64,000 nt of DNA from CADCWK01 sp964244115 (GTDB lineage Bacteria > Chloroflexota > Chloroflexia > Thermomicrobiales > UBA6265). The notes under the pieces were generated by a model, which did no database searches, was not told the origin of the DNA, and worked only from the letters and a program-made list of their open reading frames with translations. How positions within the stretch are numbered: position 1 is the stretch's first letter; each line of letters opens with the position of its first letter. A program made the translations under genes and the position numbers. The DNA lies in assembly GCA_964244115.1 (NCBI GenBank), contig CAXTHM010000007.1, forward strand, positions 13,122 to 77,121, given 5' to 3'. Positions 35,343 through 45,265 of the stretch are shown here, piece after piece.

Positions 35343-37898
35343 TCAGGCGACGCCCATCCGGACGGCCGCCGCCGCCGCCGCCGATCGGCTCGGAACGGCG
35401 AGTTTGGTCAGCAGACTGGCAACGTGCGTCGACACCGTTCGCTGCCCGATCCCGAGTTCGTAGCCGATCTCCCGGTCCCCGAGTCCCTTGGCAACTTGTT
35501 GCAGGACCTCGATCTCGCGGTGAGTCAGCGTGCCCAGCTGGCGGGCGGGTTCACTGCTTGACTGACCGTTCATGGATGACGGCGCGGCCGGTAACCGTCC
35601 GTCGATCGCGGGCGTGATCTCCCGGAGTTCGAGCTCGGCATCCGGAAGGGTCCCGGACACCCCTGTCTCACGACCGTCCGTCCAGGCGGCCTGATAGAGG
35701 GCCTCTCCGGCCGCGGCCTTGGTTCGGGCGATGAGGTCCAGGTGCCACGATCGCAGCAGCCGGGCGATCGGCACCCGGATCAATTGCCGCTCATTGGCGG
35801 CGGCTCCCAGCAGACGGGCGGCTCGCAGCGGGCGGCCCCTTTCCATCGCGATCTCGGCAATGAGTTCCAGGCATCCGGCGAGACCGCGTCGGTCGCTCAT
35901 CGAGATGATCACCGCCAGCGCCCGCTGCATGGAGGCGACCGCCGCCCCGATGTCATGGTGCCGGGCATGGAACCGGGTCATCGCGGTGAGCACACTCGCC
36001 GCCGCGGCCGTGTCCGATATCGACAGGAAGACGGCGAGGCTGCGCTCGAACAGCGGCATCGCCTCATCGGAGTTCTGGTACATCCGTCCGCGGCCGGTGA
36101 GGTAATCGACGTACGCCAGGCCTCGCCGATCACCATGCCGCTCCCGGATCCGCCGGGCCGCATCCAGATAGTCGATTCCCTGCGCCAGGTCACCCGCGTG
36201 GAGGGCGTTATCGCCGGCGTTGAGCAGGGCGATCGAGAGGCCCAGGTCGTCGCCGGTCTCCTTCCGGATCGCGATCGACTCGCGAAAGCGTCCCGCGGCG
36301 AGTTGGTAGTCGCCCAGCCACATCGCCATGAGGCCGATGTTATTGAGGACGTCGCCGACGTCCCGCCTGGAGCCGCTCACCCGAACGATCTCCAGGCTCT
36401 CCGTGTAGAGCGACCGGGCCGATTCGAGGTCGGAGCGATCCGAGAGCAGATTCGCGAGATTGTTCAAGGCGACGCCGCGGATCTGGGGCGTGACGTCCCC
36501 CGGTCGATCCAGCGCCATCTGAAGCCAGTTGGCTCCTTCGGTCGCCAGCGCCCGGGCATCCCAGAATCGCCAGAGCGACGACGCCATCTCGACGGCCAGC
36601 TGGGCGGTCCCCTCGGTCAGGAACCAGGACATCGCCGCACGGATGTTGTCGTATTCCCGGCCGATCGACTCGACCCAGCCCTCGCGGTCCTTCGGCGAAC
36701 TGATCAGCATGACGGACCGGCCGAGGTTCAGGAAGACCGCGGCCATCGCCGCCTGGGCGGGACGTTCCTCCCCCGCCTTCCGGAGTTGCTCGGCCGAGAA
36801 GGCCCGGACCGTCTCGAGCATGGTGAAGCGGGGAACCTCGGGGACCGTCCGATCCACGCCGATCAGACTGTGGCCGACCAACTCCTCCAGGACGTCGACC
36901 TGCGCAGCGGCCTCATTCCACAGGGCCGCCGACGCGAGGTCGGATTCCGCGTCTGGTCGACCGGCGAGGACTTCCGGCAACCCGGCTCCACTGACGACCT
37001 GGATCGCCGCATCGAGGGTGAAACCGTCCGGGAAGACCGAGAGACGCCGCAACCAGGCCCGCTGGGTCTCCTCGAGCAGGTCGTAACTCCAGCCGATGGT
37101 CGCCCGGAGTGTCTGGTGGCGGACCGGCAGATCGGGCCCGCCCCGTGTGAGCAGACCGAGCCGGTCATCGAGGCGTGTCAGCAACTGGTCAGGGGACAGG
37201 ATCACGGTTCGAGCGGCGGCGAGTTCGATCGCGAGCGGCAGGCCGTCGAGCCGTCGGCAGATCGCCGCGAGCGTCGAGGCGTCCTGGTCGCCGAATCGCG
37301 GCTGACCATTGCCGGTCGATCCCGCCCGCTGGATGAACAGGCTCACGGCCGGACTCTCGGCCAGGTCCGACATTCGCTGACTGGTTCCCTCGTCGGGCAG
37401 AGCGAGGGTCGGGACCGGGAAATCGACCTCCCCGGCCACGCGGAGCACCCGCCGGCTGGTGACCAGGATCGACAACCGGGGGAGTGTCCGCAACAGGGAG
37501 ACGACGTGGCCAGTCGCTTCGATGATCTGCTCGAAGTTGTCGAGTACGAGGAGCATCCGGCGATCCTGCAACGCCAGGATCAGGGCCGGGATGAGATCCG
37601 ACAGGACCGGGATCTCGAGCGTGCTGGCGATCGTGGGGAGCAGGAGATCCGGGTCGCTGACACCGACCAGCGAGACGAAGGCGACGCCGTCGGGGAACGA
37701 GGACATCTCGCCCGCCGCCTGGATCTCCCTGGCAATGGCGGTGGCAAGCCGAGTCTTGCCGACACCACCGGTCCCGGTCAGGACGAGGAGCCGGACGTCC
37801 GGATCGGCCAGGGATCGGAGCACGGACTGGATATCGGACGCCCGGCCGACGAGGGGCGAGAGTGGAGCGGGAATCGTCTCGGAGAACGGCGCGCGCAT
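35343..37898 (-). CDS. ATPase/TPR LuxR-family transcriptional regulator
   Basis: A large regulator of 851 residues. It opens with an AAA/NB-ARC-type ATPase: SPLVGRASDI, Walker A LTGTGGVGKTRLA near residue 42, Walker B MLLVLDNFEQI, LVTSRR and GLPLAIELAAAR. The middle (about 450-720) is made of TPR-like helical repeats (NNLANLLSDRSDLESARSLYTESLEI). The C-terminal LuxR helix-turn-helix reads LTHREIEVLQQVAKGLGDREIGYELGIGQRTVSTHV. This arrangement matches STAND-type LuxR activators that oligomerise on ligand and ATP. It is divergent from the metallophosphoesterase; targets and ligand are unknown. Confidence 0.93.
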   Translation of the reverse strand: MRAPFSETIPAPLSPLVGRASDIQSVLRSLADPDVRLLVLTGTGGVGKTRLATAIAREIQAAGEMSSFPDGVAFVSLVGVSDPDLLLPTIASTLEIPVLSDLIPALILALQDRRMLLVLDNFEQIIEATGHVVSLLRTLPRLSILVTSRRVLRVAGEVDFPVPTLALPDEGTSQRMSDLAESPAVSLFIQRAGSTGNGQPRFGDQDASTLAAICRRLDGLPLAIELAAARTVILSPDQLLTRLDDRLGLLTRGGPDLPVRHQTLRATIGWSYDLLEETQRAWLRRLSVFPDGFTLDAAIQVVSGAGLPEVLAGRPDAESDLASAALWNEAAAQVDVLEELVGHSLIGVDRTVPEVPRFTMLETVRAFSAEQLRKAGEERPAQAAMAAVFLNLGRSVMLISSPKDREGWVESIGREYDNIRAAMSWFLTEGTAQLAVEMASSLWRFWDARALATEGANWLQMALDRPGDVTPQIRGVALNNLANLLSDRSDLESARSLYTESLEIVRVSGSRRDVGDVLNNIGLMAMWLGDYQLAAGRFRESIAIRKETGDDLGLSIALLNAGDNALHAGDLAQGIDYLDAARRIRERHGDRRGLAYVDYLTGRGRMYQNSDEAMPLFERSLAVFLSISDTAAAASVLTAMTRFHARHHDIGAAVASMQRALAVIISMSDRRGLAGCLELIAEIAMERGRPLRAARLLGAAANERQLIRVPIARLLRSWHLDLIARTKAAAGEALYQAAWTDGRETGVSGTLPDAELELREITPAIDGRLPAAPSSMNGQSSSEPARQLGTLTHREIEVLQQVAKGLGDREIGYELGIGQRTVSTHVASLLTKLAVPSRSAAAAAAVRMGVA

Positions 37899-38107
37899 CG
37901 TGGTAGCCTGTCAAGAACTCGAGCGACGTGGGACGCTGGACGTGGGACGCTGTGGGACCGGAGGACGGCCAGCGGTGATCATCTCGCGGATGGCGATCGG
38001 ATCTGGTCGATAGACGGACGGGAGATCGTCGCGCAGTTCGTCGGTATCGATCGATGACCGATCGGAAAGACGCTGAAATCCTACCCCAGTTCGAGGAGCT
38101 TCGTCTC

Positions 38108-38815
38108 ATGCGTGTCGTGGTCATGTCCGACATCCACGGCTTCAGCCTGGCGCTGGAGACCGTCATCGCCGACATCGAAGCGAGCGGCCCGTACGATCTC
38201 ATCGTGGTCGCCGGCGATCTCTGCGAGGTCGGTCCGGACCCGGCCGGCGTCCTGGAACGGCTTCGGGCCCGTCCCGACTGGGTGATCCTCAAGGGCAACA
38301 CCGACGACGACCTCGTCGCGGCCGCGCTCGACGGGTCCTGGGACTTCGCCGCGTCGGCGATCGGCCCGCAGGGCGTTGCCTGGCTGGCGCAGTTACCGTT
38401 CTCCCACCGGGTGCTGGCACCCGGCCGCGACCAGCCCCGACACGCCCTGTACGTCGTCCACGCCAACCCGTGGGATCTTCGCGCCCGGCTCGACCCGGCG
38501 GCCGGAGACGACGAACTGAACGACATCCTGGGCGACGCGGTCTTCGACACGCTCGCCTTCGGCCACGTCCATATCAGCTATCAGCGTCGGGTCGGCAACC
38601 GGAACCTCGTCGACGTCTCGGCGGTCGGCAACCCCAAGGACGGCGATCTCCGCTGCGCCTACGGCGTGTCCGACTGGGACGAGCCGGGGCAACGCTGGCG
38701 GTCCGAGATCCGACGGCTGGGATACCCGTTGGAGGCGACCCTCGCGCAGATCCACGCGAGCGGACTGGAGGACCCGGACAAGGTCGCCCGGGTCCTCCGA
38801 CGCGCCAGGTACTGA
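38108..38815 (+). CDS. Calcineurin-like metallophosphoesterase
   Basis: A 235-residue dimetal phosphoesterase. MSDIHG near the N-terminus, VVAGDLCEVG, LKGNTDD, VVHANPWD and FGHVHISYQ supply the usual Asp/His/Asn ligands in family order. This resembles the YfcE/MJ0936-like phosphodiesterases rather than serine/threonine phosphatases. The ATG at 38108 is preferred because AGGAG lies nine bases upstream; the earlier start at 38054 has no ribosome site. The natural substrate is unknown. Confidence 0.9.
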   Translation: MRVVVMSDIHGFSLALETVIADIEASGPYDLIVVAGDLCEVGPDPAGVLERLRARPDWVILKGNTDDDLVAAALDGSWDFAASAIGPQGVAWLAQLPFSHRVLAPGRDQPRHALYVVHANPWDLRARLDPAAGDDELNDILGDAVFDTLAFGHVHISYQRRVGNRNLVDVSAVGNPKDGDLRCAYGVSDWDEPGQRWRSEIRRLGYPLEATLAQIHASGLEDPDKVARVLRRARY

Positions 38816-38843
38816 CGCAACGCGGTCGACCATCTCGCTCGGT

Positions 38844-39398
38844 CTAGGCCGCGCTGGACCCCATCGCCGTGTCATCGCCGGCGGGGTCCGCGTCCGCCGT
38901 GGGAGCGGCCTCGCTGGCCTCCTCCAGGGAGATCGCGTAGTAGACGCTGCCGGCGATGACGGCGAGTCCGACCGGGACCGTCCAGCCGGGAAGCCGAGAG
39001 CGAAGGATCACGTCGAGAGACAGTGGACCGGGGCCGCTGATGATCTGGCTGGCCGCGATCGCCAGGTAGACGACCGGCAGTTCCGCGCCGCCGCTGGTCA
39101 CCCAGATCGGCTTGTTCCAATGCGCCTTGCGGGTCGCCATGCTCATGGCACCGATCATCGCGAGCGGACCGGCGGGATGCATGAAGCCGAGCGCCGTCAG
39201 CACGCCGCCGCCGAATTCGCTGATGGCCGCGGTTCGCGCCCACAGCCCGGCTGGCTTGAGATTCAGCGCACCCATCAGCTGCGTCGTGCCGTCCAGCCCC
39301 GGGCCGTCGAACGAGCCGAACAGCTTCTGGGCACCGTGGCCCGCCATCAGCCCACCGGCGACCCCACGCAGCACCAGTTTTCCGAATCCACCAGCCAT
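38844..39398 (-). CDS. DoxX family membrane protein
   Basis: A 184-residue protein with four hydrophobic helices and the DoxX signature: VLRGVAGGLMAGHGAQKLFGSFDGPG at the start, then AAISEFGGGVLTALGF. The C-terminus is a short acidic Ala/Asp tail. Some family members associate with thiol or redox stress systems, but function here cannot be assigned. GGGAG precedes the ATG. It converges with the metallophosphoesterase with 28 bases between. Confidence 0.9.
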   Translation of the reverse strand: MAGGFGKLVLRGVAGGLMAGHGAQKLFGSFDGPGLDGTTQLMGALNLKPAGLWARTAAISEFGGGVLTALGFMHPAGPLAMIGAMSMATRKAHWNKPIWVTSGGAELPVVYLAIAASQIISGPGPLSLDVILRSRLPGWTVPVGLAVIAGSVYYAISLEEASEAAPTADADPAGDDTAMGSSAA

Positions 39399-39598
39399 GT
39401 CGTCATCTCCCTCATGCCGGACCGACCCAGCGTCGCGTCCTGACCATAGAACTTAAGGATGATGCTATGCACGTCGGGGGCCGCGTCGAACCGGTCGGAT
39501 CGTCCGGTCGACGATGAGGATCACGGGAAGATCGACGGAACCGGGTCCAACCGGCCCCTGGCGCCGACGATGTTTCGGGCGAAGTGACGCAGAGCCGG

Positions 39599-39607
39599 TG
39601 CTATCAT
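39599..39607 (+). promoter_or_regulatory. Extended -10 promoter of the IlvD/Edd-type gene
   Basis: TGCTATCAT fits an extended -10; the expected start is near 39614, leaving a leader of about 67 bases before the GTG at 39681. No clear -35 is visible. Confidence 0.4.
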
Positions 39608-39680
39608 GCCGGGATATCCCATCAGCTCCGCCACAGCGACGTGGCCAATGGCAAGGCCCCATCCGCAGGAGGATGTCACC

Positions 39681-41993
39681 GTGGTCTCCGATATGGATCG
39701 TCCCGCCCGCAACGGTCATGACGCGACGGGCTCCCGCCCCGCCGGGCAGCCCGTCCCACTGCGCATGGTCGGCGAGAACCCGTACAGCTACAACGTCCAG
39801 GGCAAGGCCAACGAGCCGATCACGATTGCCGGCATCCTCGACCGCGCCTACCGCGAGGTCACGTTCGAGGGCGAGAAGCGCCGCCAGCCCGACTGGACCC
39901 TCGGGGCGATCTACGACCGGCTCAACGACAACGCGCCCCGGATCGCGATCATCGGCGGCTCGCCCGACCACCCAGCCCATGTCGTCGACCAGGGCACGAT
40001 CGCCCGGGCGGCCCTCGCGATCTGGGATCGCGGTGGCGTGCCGTTCTCGTTCAGCGTCCCGGTGCTCTGCGACGGCACCGCCCAGAGCACGCCGGGGATG
40101 AGCTACAGCCTCCAGAGCCGCAATGCCATCGCCGAGATGGTGGTCAACCAGATGGAGGCGCACGGCTACCACGGCGCCTTCGTGATCCAGAGCTGCGACA
40201 AGATGCCGCTGGCCGTCGTCGCGGCCCTCGCCCACCTCGACACGCTGCGCCGGCTCCGCGGCGAGGCGCCGGTCTTCGCTGCCTTCGCGCCGGCCCACGT
40301 CCTCAAGGGCGGCGAGATCCCGGCCGATGTCCGCGAGGAGCTGGCCCAGCTCGCCACCGATGCCGTCACCGCCGGACACCCCGAGATCGCCGAGGATCTC
40401 GAGGACACGATGGCCTACATCCTCCAGTGCTCCTCCAACACCGCCTTCCAGGGCGTCTTCATCCGCGCGGTCGAACTCGGCATCCTGTCGACGGAGCGTC
40501 ACGCCCACTTCGAGCGGGCGCTGGCGATCAACACCTGCGACTCCAAGGGCGGGATCTGCGCCTTCAACGGGACGGGCAACTCATCCCGGAACATGGTCGC
40601 CGGGATGGGCCTCGTCCACCCCGCCGTCGAACTGCTGACCGACCCACCGACCAGCGCCCAGGTCGACCGGGTCGTAGCGGACCTGATGACGCTGCCGAAC
40701 CGGCCGGAGTGCGGTGTCAGCCGCATCCTGCTCGACAACGTCGGCAACGCGATCCGGACCCACAGCGCCAGCGGCGGCAGCACCAACCTGCTGATGCACT
40801 TCGTCGGCGCCGTGATCTACAGCGGCCACCGGTTCAGCATCTGGGATCTGGACCGGATCCACCACGCCCACGCCATCCCGGACATCTTCGACTACAGCCT
40901 GACCCAGGGCCGCGACATCTTCGCCCTCGCCAAACAGTGTTGCTCCGGCGAGATCCGGGGAATGGAGACCCTGATCTACGAACTGGTCCAGAATGGGGCG
41001 CCGATGGACCTCGACGCCATGACCGTGACCGGCACGACCTGGCGCGAGCGCCTCTCCGACGAGACCAACCTGAGCGCCACGGGCGTGACCAACAACCCGG
41101 TCATCCTCCACACCCCGAGGCGGACGATCTCCGGGGTGGACATCCTGACCGGCAACTGGTTCGACAGCGCCGTCGTCAAGATCAGCGGGATGCCGGAAGC
41201 GCAGGTCGACCACTTCGACGAGCAGATCGCCCTGGTCCTCCGGTTCGAGAACGAGGAGGCGGCCAACAACGCCCTCCTCGACGTCCACCTGCTCCACCAT
41301 CTCCGCGACCGGGCGACCTTCGACGCGGGCCTGCTCGCCCGGATCTGGCAGCACAATGCCGGGTTACTGGGCCTCGACCTCTCCACCGGCGAGGGGCTCC
41401 CGCCGGACGCGCTGTTCGACCACATGGTCGCGACCGGCACGCTCAAGCTGGCAATCGTCGTCTCCGCGCAGGGTCCGGCCGCCTACGGGATGCCCGAGAT
41501 GTTCGCGCCGATGCAGCACATCAACGCCAACCGGGCGATGCGGAAGCTGGCGACCCTCATCAGCGACGGCCGCTACTCGGGCGTGAGTCATGGCGCCGCC
41601 GTCGGACACGTCACCCCGGAAGCCGCCCTCGGTGGCGGCATCCTCCGGCTGGAGACCGGCGACCCGATCCACCTCCGCTTCCGGGCCCGGCGCCTCGATC
41701 TGCTCGACCCGGTCGCCCTCGCGGCCGGCACCGTGGCACTCGCGCCGGACACGTTGCTCGGTGGGCGCGACGGCATCGCCGCCGAGCGAATGGACCAGAT
41801 CCGGCGGCGCGCCCGCTTCGTCGCCGCCTCTAACCGCATGACTCACTGCACCGATGCCTCACAGGGCGTCGTGCCGCTGGCCGTCGCCGAGGACGCGGAG
41901 ATCGACTTCTGGGATGTCGCGATCGTCGGCGGTGTCAACGATCAGGCGACGATCCGGTCAGCCGAGCGCGAGACGGCGCTGATCGCGGACTGA
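39681..41993 (+). CDS. Divergent IlvD/Edd-family dehydratase
   Basis: An iron-sulfur dehydratase of the dihydroxy-acid/aldonate class with 770 residues, well above the usual 560-660. Likely cluster cysteines lie in VLCDGTAQ, SCDKM and GGICAFNGTGNS. GGSTNLLMH, DLDAMTVTG, LTGNWFDSAVVKISG, PAAYGMPEMFAP and DGRYSGVSHGAAVGHVTPEA follow the family order. Extra length sits between the VLRFENEEAANNAL region and the GMPEM motif, about 50-75 residues without a family counterpart I know. Substrate is therefore uncertain: a sugar acid such as xylonate is possible, branched-chain synthesis less so. GTG at 39681 has AGGAGG eight bases upstream. Confidence 0.85.
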   Translation: MVSDMDRPARNGHDATGSRPAGQPVPLRMVGENPYSYNVQGKANEPITIAGILDRAYREVTFEGEKRRQPDWTLGAIYDRLNDNAPRIAIIGGSPDHPAHVVDQGTIARAALAIWDRGGVPFSFSVPVLCDGTAQSTPGMSYSLQSRNAIAEMVVNQMEAHGYHGAFVIQSCDKMPLAVVAALAHLDTLRRLRGEAPVFAAFAPAHVLKGGEIPADVREELAQLATDAVTAGHPEIAEDLEDTMAYILQCSSNTAFQGVFIRAVELGILSTERHAHFERALAINTCDSKGGICAFNGTGNSSRNMVAGMGLVHPAVELLTDPPTSAQVDRVVADLMTLPNRPECGVSRILLDNVGNAIRTHSASGGSTNLLMHFVGAVIYSGHRFSIWDLDRIHHAHAIPDIFDYSLTQGRDIFALAKQCCSGEIRGMETLIYELVQNGAPMDLDAMTVTGTTWRERLSDETNLSATGVTNNPVILHTPRRTISGVDILTGNWFDSAVVKISGMPEAQVDHFDEQIALVLRFENEEAANNALLDVHLLHHLRDRATFDAGLLARIWQHNAGLLGLDLSTGEGLPPDALFDHMVATGTLKLAIVVSAQGPAAYGMPEMFAPMQHINANRAMRKLATLISDGRYSGVSHGAAVGHVTPEAALGGGILRLETGDPIHLRFRARRLDLLDPVALAAGTVALAPDTLLGGRDGIAAERMDQIRRRARFVAASNRMTHCTDASQGVVPLAVAEDAEIDFWDVAIVGGVNDQATIRSAERETALIAD

Positions 41994-42022
41994 TCGCGTC
42001 GGCTCGGCAATCATCGGCACGA

Positions 42023-42060
42023 CGAGACGGGCGGTCGCTCTTCAGCGACCGCCCGTCTCG
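42023..42060. terminator. Bidirectional terminator
   Basis: A perfect 17-bp stem (42023-42039 with 42044-42060) with loop CTTC lies between convergent stops at 41993 and 42088. Confidence 0.75.
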
Positions 42061-42087
42061 TTGACCGTCGGGTGATTCCGAGAGGCG

Positions 42088-42876
42088 TTACTCGGCCGGC
42101 GTGGCGACGGCTTCGGAATCGGACTCGGTGCCGGGGAAGGTGCCGACGTAGAGCGGCAGCGGGGCGCCCGAGGCATCGGTCGTCACGATGACCGCGATCG
42201 ACGAACCGGACGTGGCCGGGAAGGACGGCAGCACGGCCAGCGAGCCCTGCTCACCGGTGGCGCGGACTTCGAGGTCCACCGTCTGCCCGGTGTAGTCGAC
42301 GCTGTCCGAGGCGTTGAAGTAGGACAGATCCTCGATCACCGCGTCGCCACCGACCGGCGCGACGTCGATGGCGTCGACAGCGGAGGCAGCGTGGATGGCC
42401 ACGATCCGGATCGCGTCATCGGCGGTCGGGTCGTTGTTAATCTCGAACGCCTTGACCTCCGGCTCCTCGGCGGTACCGGCGGCGACGACGGCGTAGACCT
42501 TGCCGCTGTCGAGCGAGACATCGGTGTCGACGACGGCCTGCGAGACATCGCCACCGGCCGGGACGACCTTGACGTTGTGGTCGCCACTGTCGACGTTCAG
42601 GAACTCGCTGACCGTGCCAAAGGAGACGTTGGAGAGGGCGACCTGGTCATCGAGGAGAATGTCGACCGCCGGGATCGCGGCCGAGGCGTGGACGACGGCG
42701 ATCGCCGCCTGGTCATCGCCGAGCGTCAGAGCCGGCGTCGGCGGACCGGCGACTGGCGTGGCCTCCGGCGTGGTCTGACCGAACGCGGGCGAGACCAGCG
42801 CGAACATCAGGGCAATGGTTGCCAGCGCGGCGACGACGAGCCGCTGCATCCCCTCGGGAAGTACGCGATGCATCAT
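42088..42876 (-). CDS. Secreted DUF4397 protein
   Basis: A 262-residue exported protein. The signal peptide hydrophobic core is VVAALATIALMFALVSPAFG, with cleavage before QTTPEA. Two beta-rich DUF4397 units follow, each beginning with an IAVVHAS or IVAIHAA strand and including VDILLDDQVALSNVSFG and AIDVAPVGGDAVIEDLSYF. The C-terminus ends in acidic residues and Pro with no anchor. Function is not established. GGAGG lies just before the ATG at 42876; the longer frame to 43083 has no signal peptide and is rejected. Confidence 0.85.
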   Translation of the reverse strand: MMHRVLPEGMQRLVVAALATIALMFALVSPAFGQTTPEATPVAGPPTPALTLGDDQAAIAVVHASAAIPAVDILLDDQVALSNVSFGTVSEFLNVDSGDHNVKVVPAGGDVSQAVVDTDVSLDSGKVYAVVAAGTAEEPEVKAFEINNDPTADDAIRIVAIHAASAVDAIDVAPVGGDAVIEDLSYFNASDSVDYTGQTVDLEVRATGEQGSLAVLPSFPATSGSSIAVIVTTDASGAPLPLYVGTFPGTESDSEAVATPAE

Positions 42877-43094
42877 GTGTTTTCCTCCAACCCGACCCCT
42901 GTCGAACGGACGGGGCCCGGTCGCCAATTCCCGCCACCCATCGTGCCGGAGCTGTCCGTTGTGACGCAAAGGCGATGCCGTGGATCGATCGGGGAATCGC
43001 CGTACCGTTTCCCCGATCGAGGAATACGCCGTGTAGCGTGGACGACGGCCCGCGACGCAGGATGAAGCGCCATGGGGGGCCAAGCCGACGGTGA

Positions 43095-44198
43095 TCAGGT
43101 CCGGGGGAAGAGGGCGTCGAGGCGAGCCTGCATCCCGCCCGCGTCGCCGATCGCCGAGACGACAACGCTCCCGTCGATGATCGCGGTCCGGGCGGCCTCG
43201 ACGGCGGCGGTCGTCTCGGGCCGGACGGCGATCGGTGGCGGCAGGAGTCGGACGCCGTCGTTCGCCACGTTCATCGTGTAGACGGACCCGAAGGTGCCGG
43301 CCTCGACATCCGAGATGAACTGCGCGTAGGCGACCGTATAGTCGAACAGCACCGACGTCAGCAGGAGATCGCGGGCGTCGCCCTGCGACTTGTCGCCGAT
43401 GACGTCGATGAAGCGCGCCTGCTGCTCGGTGGGGCGGGACTGGTTGAACTCCCGGATCGACTGGACCATGCCGAAGGCGGCCCCGTCGCCCATGCCGAAG
43501 ACGATGTCGGCGTTGGCGGCGAGGACGGTGTCCGTCACCTGCTTGGCGCCGGCCGCGTCGTCATAGGTCCCCTCGCCGACCGAAGTGTAGATCAGCCGGG
43601 CATCGGGCCGGGCGGCCTTGAGCCCCTCGGCGAACCCGACGGCCATGTAATTCCAGGTCGGCGGCTGGCCGGTCACGACGATGGCGACGGTGCCGGTCCG
43701 GGTCTCGTTACCCGCCATCACCCCGGCGAGATAGGCCGCCTCCTGGGCCTGGGTCTCGATATCGGAGACGAGCCCGGCCGAGACGGCGCCCGGGTTCTCG
43801 ATCACGACCACCGGCACCTGCTCCGTCGCCGCGAAGTCCGGGCAGACGGTCTGATACCCCGAGGCGTGGCAGACGATCAGTTGCGAACCGTCCGATACGA
43901 GATCGAGCAGGATCGGCGTGATGTCGTCGTAGCCCGCGTTCTCGGCGACCTCGACCTCGACCCCGATCTGCGTCCCGACGGCGACGAGGTTGTCGACGCC
44001 CTGCTGGTCCCAGCCCTGATTGGTCCGGCTGGCCGGCGTCACGATCGCGACGCTGCTGACGTCCTCCTGGGCGGCGGCCGATGACGGCAGCAGGGGGACG
44101 AGGAGCAGGATCGCCAGCGCCAGCGTGACGCCGAGGTGGCGCGGACGAATGGGCGATGGCGATGAGACGGGAAACGATCGGTACGCGATAGGACCCAT
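43095..44198 (-). CDS. BMP-family ABC transporter substrate-binding protein
   Basis: Extracellular receptor of a nucleoside-type ABC importer (BMP/PnrA family), 367 residues. A Sec signal (LGVTLALAILLLVPLLP, cleavage near AAA-QE) is followed by VAIVTPASRTNQGWDQQG, AGVMAGNETRTG, AVGFAEGLKAA and FGMGDGAAFGM in family order. No lipobox Cys is visible, although most relatives are lipoproteins, so anchoring is unclear. The ATG at 44198 has GGAGG six bases upstream. It is the last gene of the amidase/ABC operon, 119 bases after the second permease. Confidence 0.9.
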   Translation of the reverse strand: MGPIAYRSFPVSSPSPIRPRHLGVTLALAILLLVPLLPSSAAAQEDVSSVAIVTPASRTNQGWDQQGVDNLVAVGTQIGVEVEVAENAGYDDITPILLDLVSDGSQLIVCHASGYQTVCPDFAATEQVPVVVIENPGAVSAGLVSDIETQAQEAAYLAGVMAGNETRTGTVAIVVTGQPPTWNYMAVGFAEGLKAARPDARLIYTSVGEGTYDDAAGAKQVTDTVLAANADIVFGMGDGAAFGMVQSIREFNQSRPTEQQARFIDVIGDKSQGDARDLLLTSVLFDYTVAYAQFISDVEAGTFGSVYTMNVANDGVRLLPPPIAVRPETTAAVEAARTAIIDGSVVVSAIGDAGGMQARLDALFPRT

Positions 44199-44317
44199 GG
44201 CGGCCTCCGGCATTCGCTCAGCGATGAATGGACGGTCTGTCCGGAAGGGTAGAGTCCGCCAATGGCGGCCGCAACCGCCATCACCCGGCCTGGTCGTACG
44301 GTTTGGATGGGGCCAGC

Positions 44318-45265
44318 TCACGCCTCGACCCGACCCTGTCCGCGCCGGTACGGTCGGCCGAGCGCCGCCGGGAGGGCGATGTGGCGCCGGGCGAGGAGCA
44401 GGGCGACCACGATACCGAGGTAGGGCAGGAGCTGCAGGAACTCGACGCTGATCGGCACGTCGGCCACCTGGAGACCCGGGCTCAGACCTTCGAGGACGCC
44501 GAACAGGATGGCCGCGACCGCGATCCGCCACGGCGTCAACCGACCGAGCATCGCCAGCGCGACCGCGATGAAGCCAGCCCCGGCGGTGATCCCGGGTCGA
44601 AAGAAGCCGAGGTCGATCAGGACCAGGGACGCGCCGGCCAGCCCGGACAACCCGCCGGCGATCATCGTCGCGACGATCCGTACCGCCGCCACGCTGACGC
44701 CGGCCGCGTCGACGGCGAATGGCGCTGCCCCCGCCGCCCGGAACCGAAGCCCGAGCAACGTCCGGCGCAGGGTGAGATCGACCAGGACCACCAGGCCGAA
44801 CGCCAGATAGACGAACCAGTGCTGCCCGAACAGCGCCGCCCCGACGACCGGCACCCGTTCCGCCAGCCCGTCGAGCGGCCGGCCGACGCCGATCGCGAGC
44901 AGCGGCTGCTCCGACCCGAACGCGTTCCGGAACAGGAACCCGGACAGACCGGTCCCCGCCAGTGTCAGACCGATCCCGACGATGACCTGATCGGCGCCGG
45001 CCAGCGTGACCAGCAGGCCGAACAGGACACCGGTCAGCACCCCGGTCCCGAGACCGGCGAGCAGCCCGAGCACGACCGAGCCGGACGCCAGGCCGACCCG
45101 GAAGGCGACGAACCCCGCCAGCAGCATCGTCCCCTCGATCCCGAGGTTGAGGACGCCGGTCCGCTCGCCGATCGCCTCCCCGGTCGCCGCCAGCATCAGC
45201 GGCACCGACGCGAGGATGGCGGCTGACAGGATCGTGGCGACGACCGTCTGGACATCGAGCTCCAT
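44318..45265 (-). CDS. ABC transporter permease (BMP/nucleoside type), second subunit
   Basis: Integral membrane permease of 315 residues with about eight hydrophobic helices. The start ELDVQTVVATILSAAILASVPLMLAATGEAIGERTGVLNLGIEGTML is the classic N-terminus of the NupQ/YufQ-like subunit, and GVSVAAVRIVATMIAGGLSGLAGA is the conserved cytoplasmic loop. The ATG at 45265 shares one base with the stop of the first permease (TGATG). A longer frame to 46294 is out of phase with the first permease and is not real. Confidence 0.92.
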   Translation of the reverse strand: MELDVQTVVATILSAAILASVPLMLAATGEAIGERTGVLNLGIEGTMLLAGFVAFRVGLASGSVVLGLLAGLGTGVLTGVLFGLLVTLAGADQVIVGIGLTLAGTGLSGFLFRNAFGSEQPLLAIGVGRPLDGLAERVPVVGAALFGQHWFVYLAFGLVVLVDLTLRRTLLGLRFRAAGAAPFAVDAAGVSVAAVRIVATMIAGGLSGLAGASLVLIDLGFFRPGITAGAGFIAVALAMLGRLTPWRIAVAAILFGVLEGLSPGLQVADVPISVEFLQLLPYLGIVVALLLARRHIALPAALGRPYRRGQGRVEA

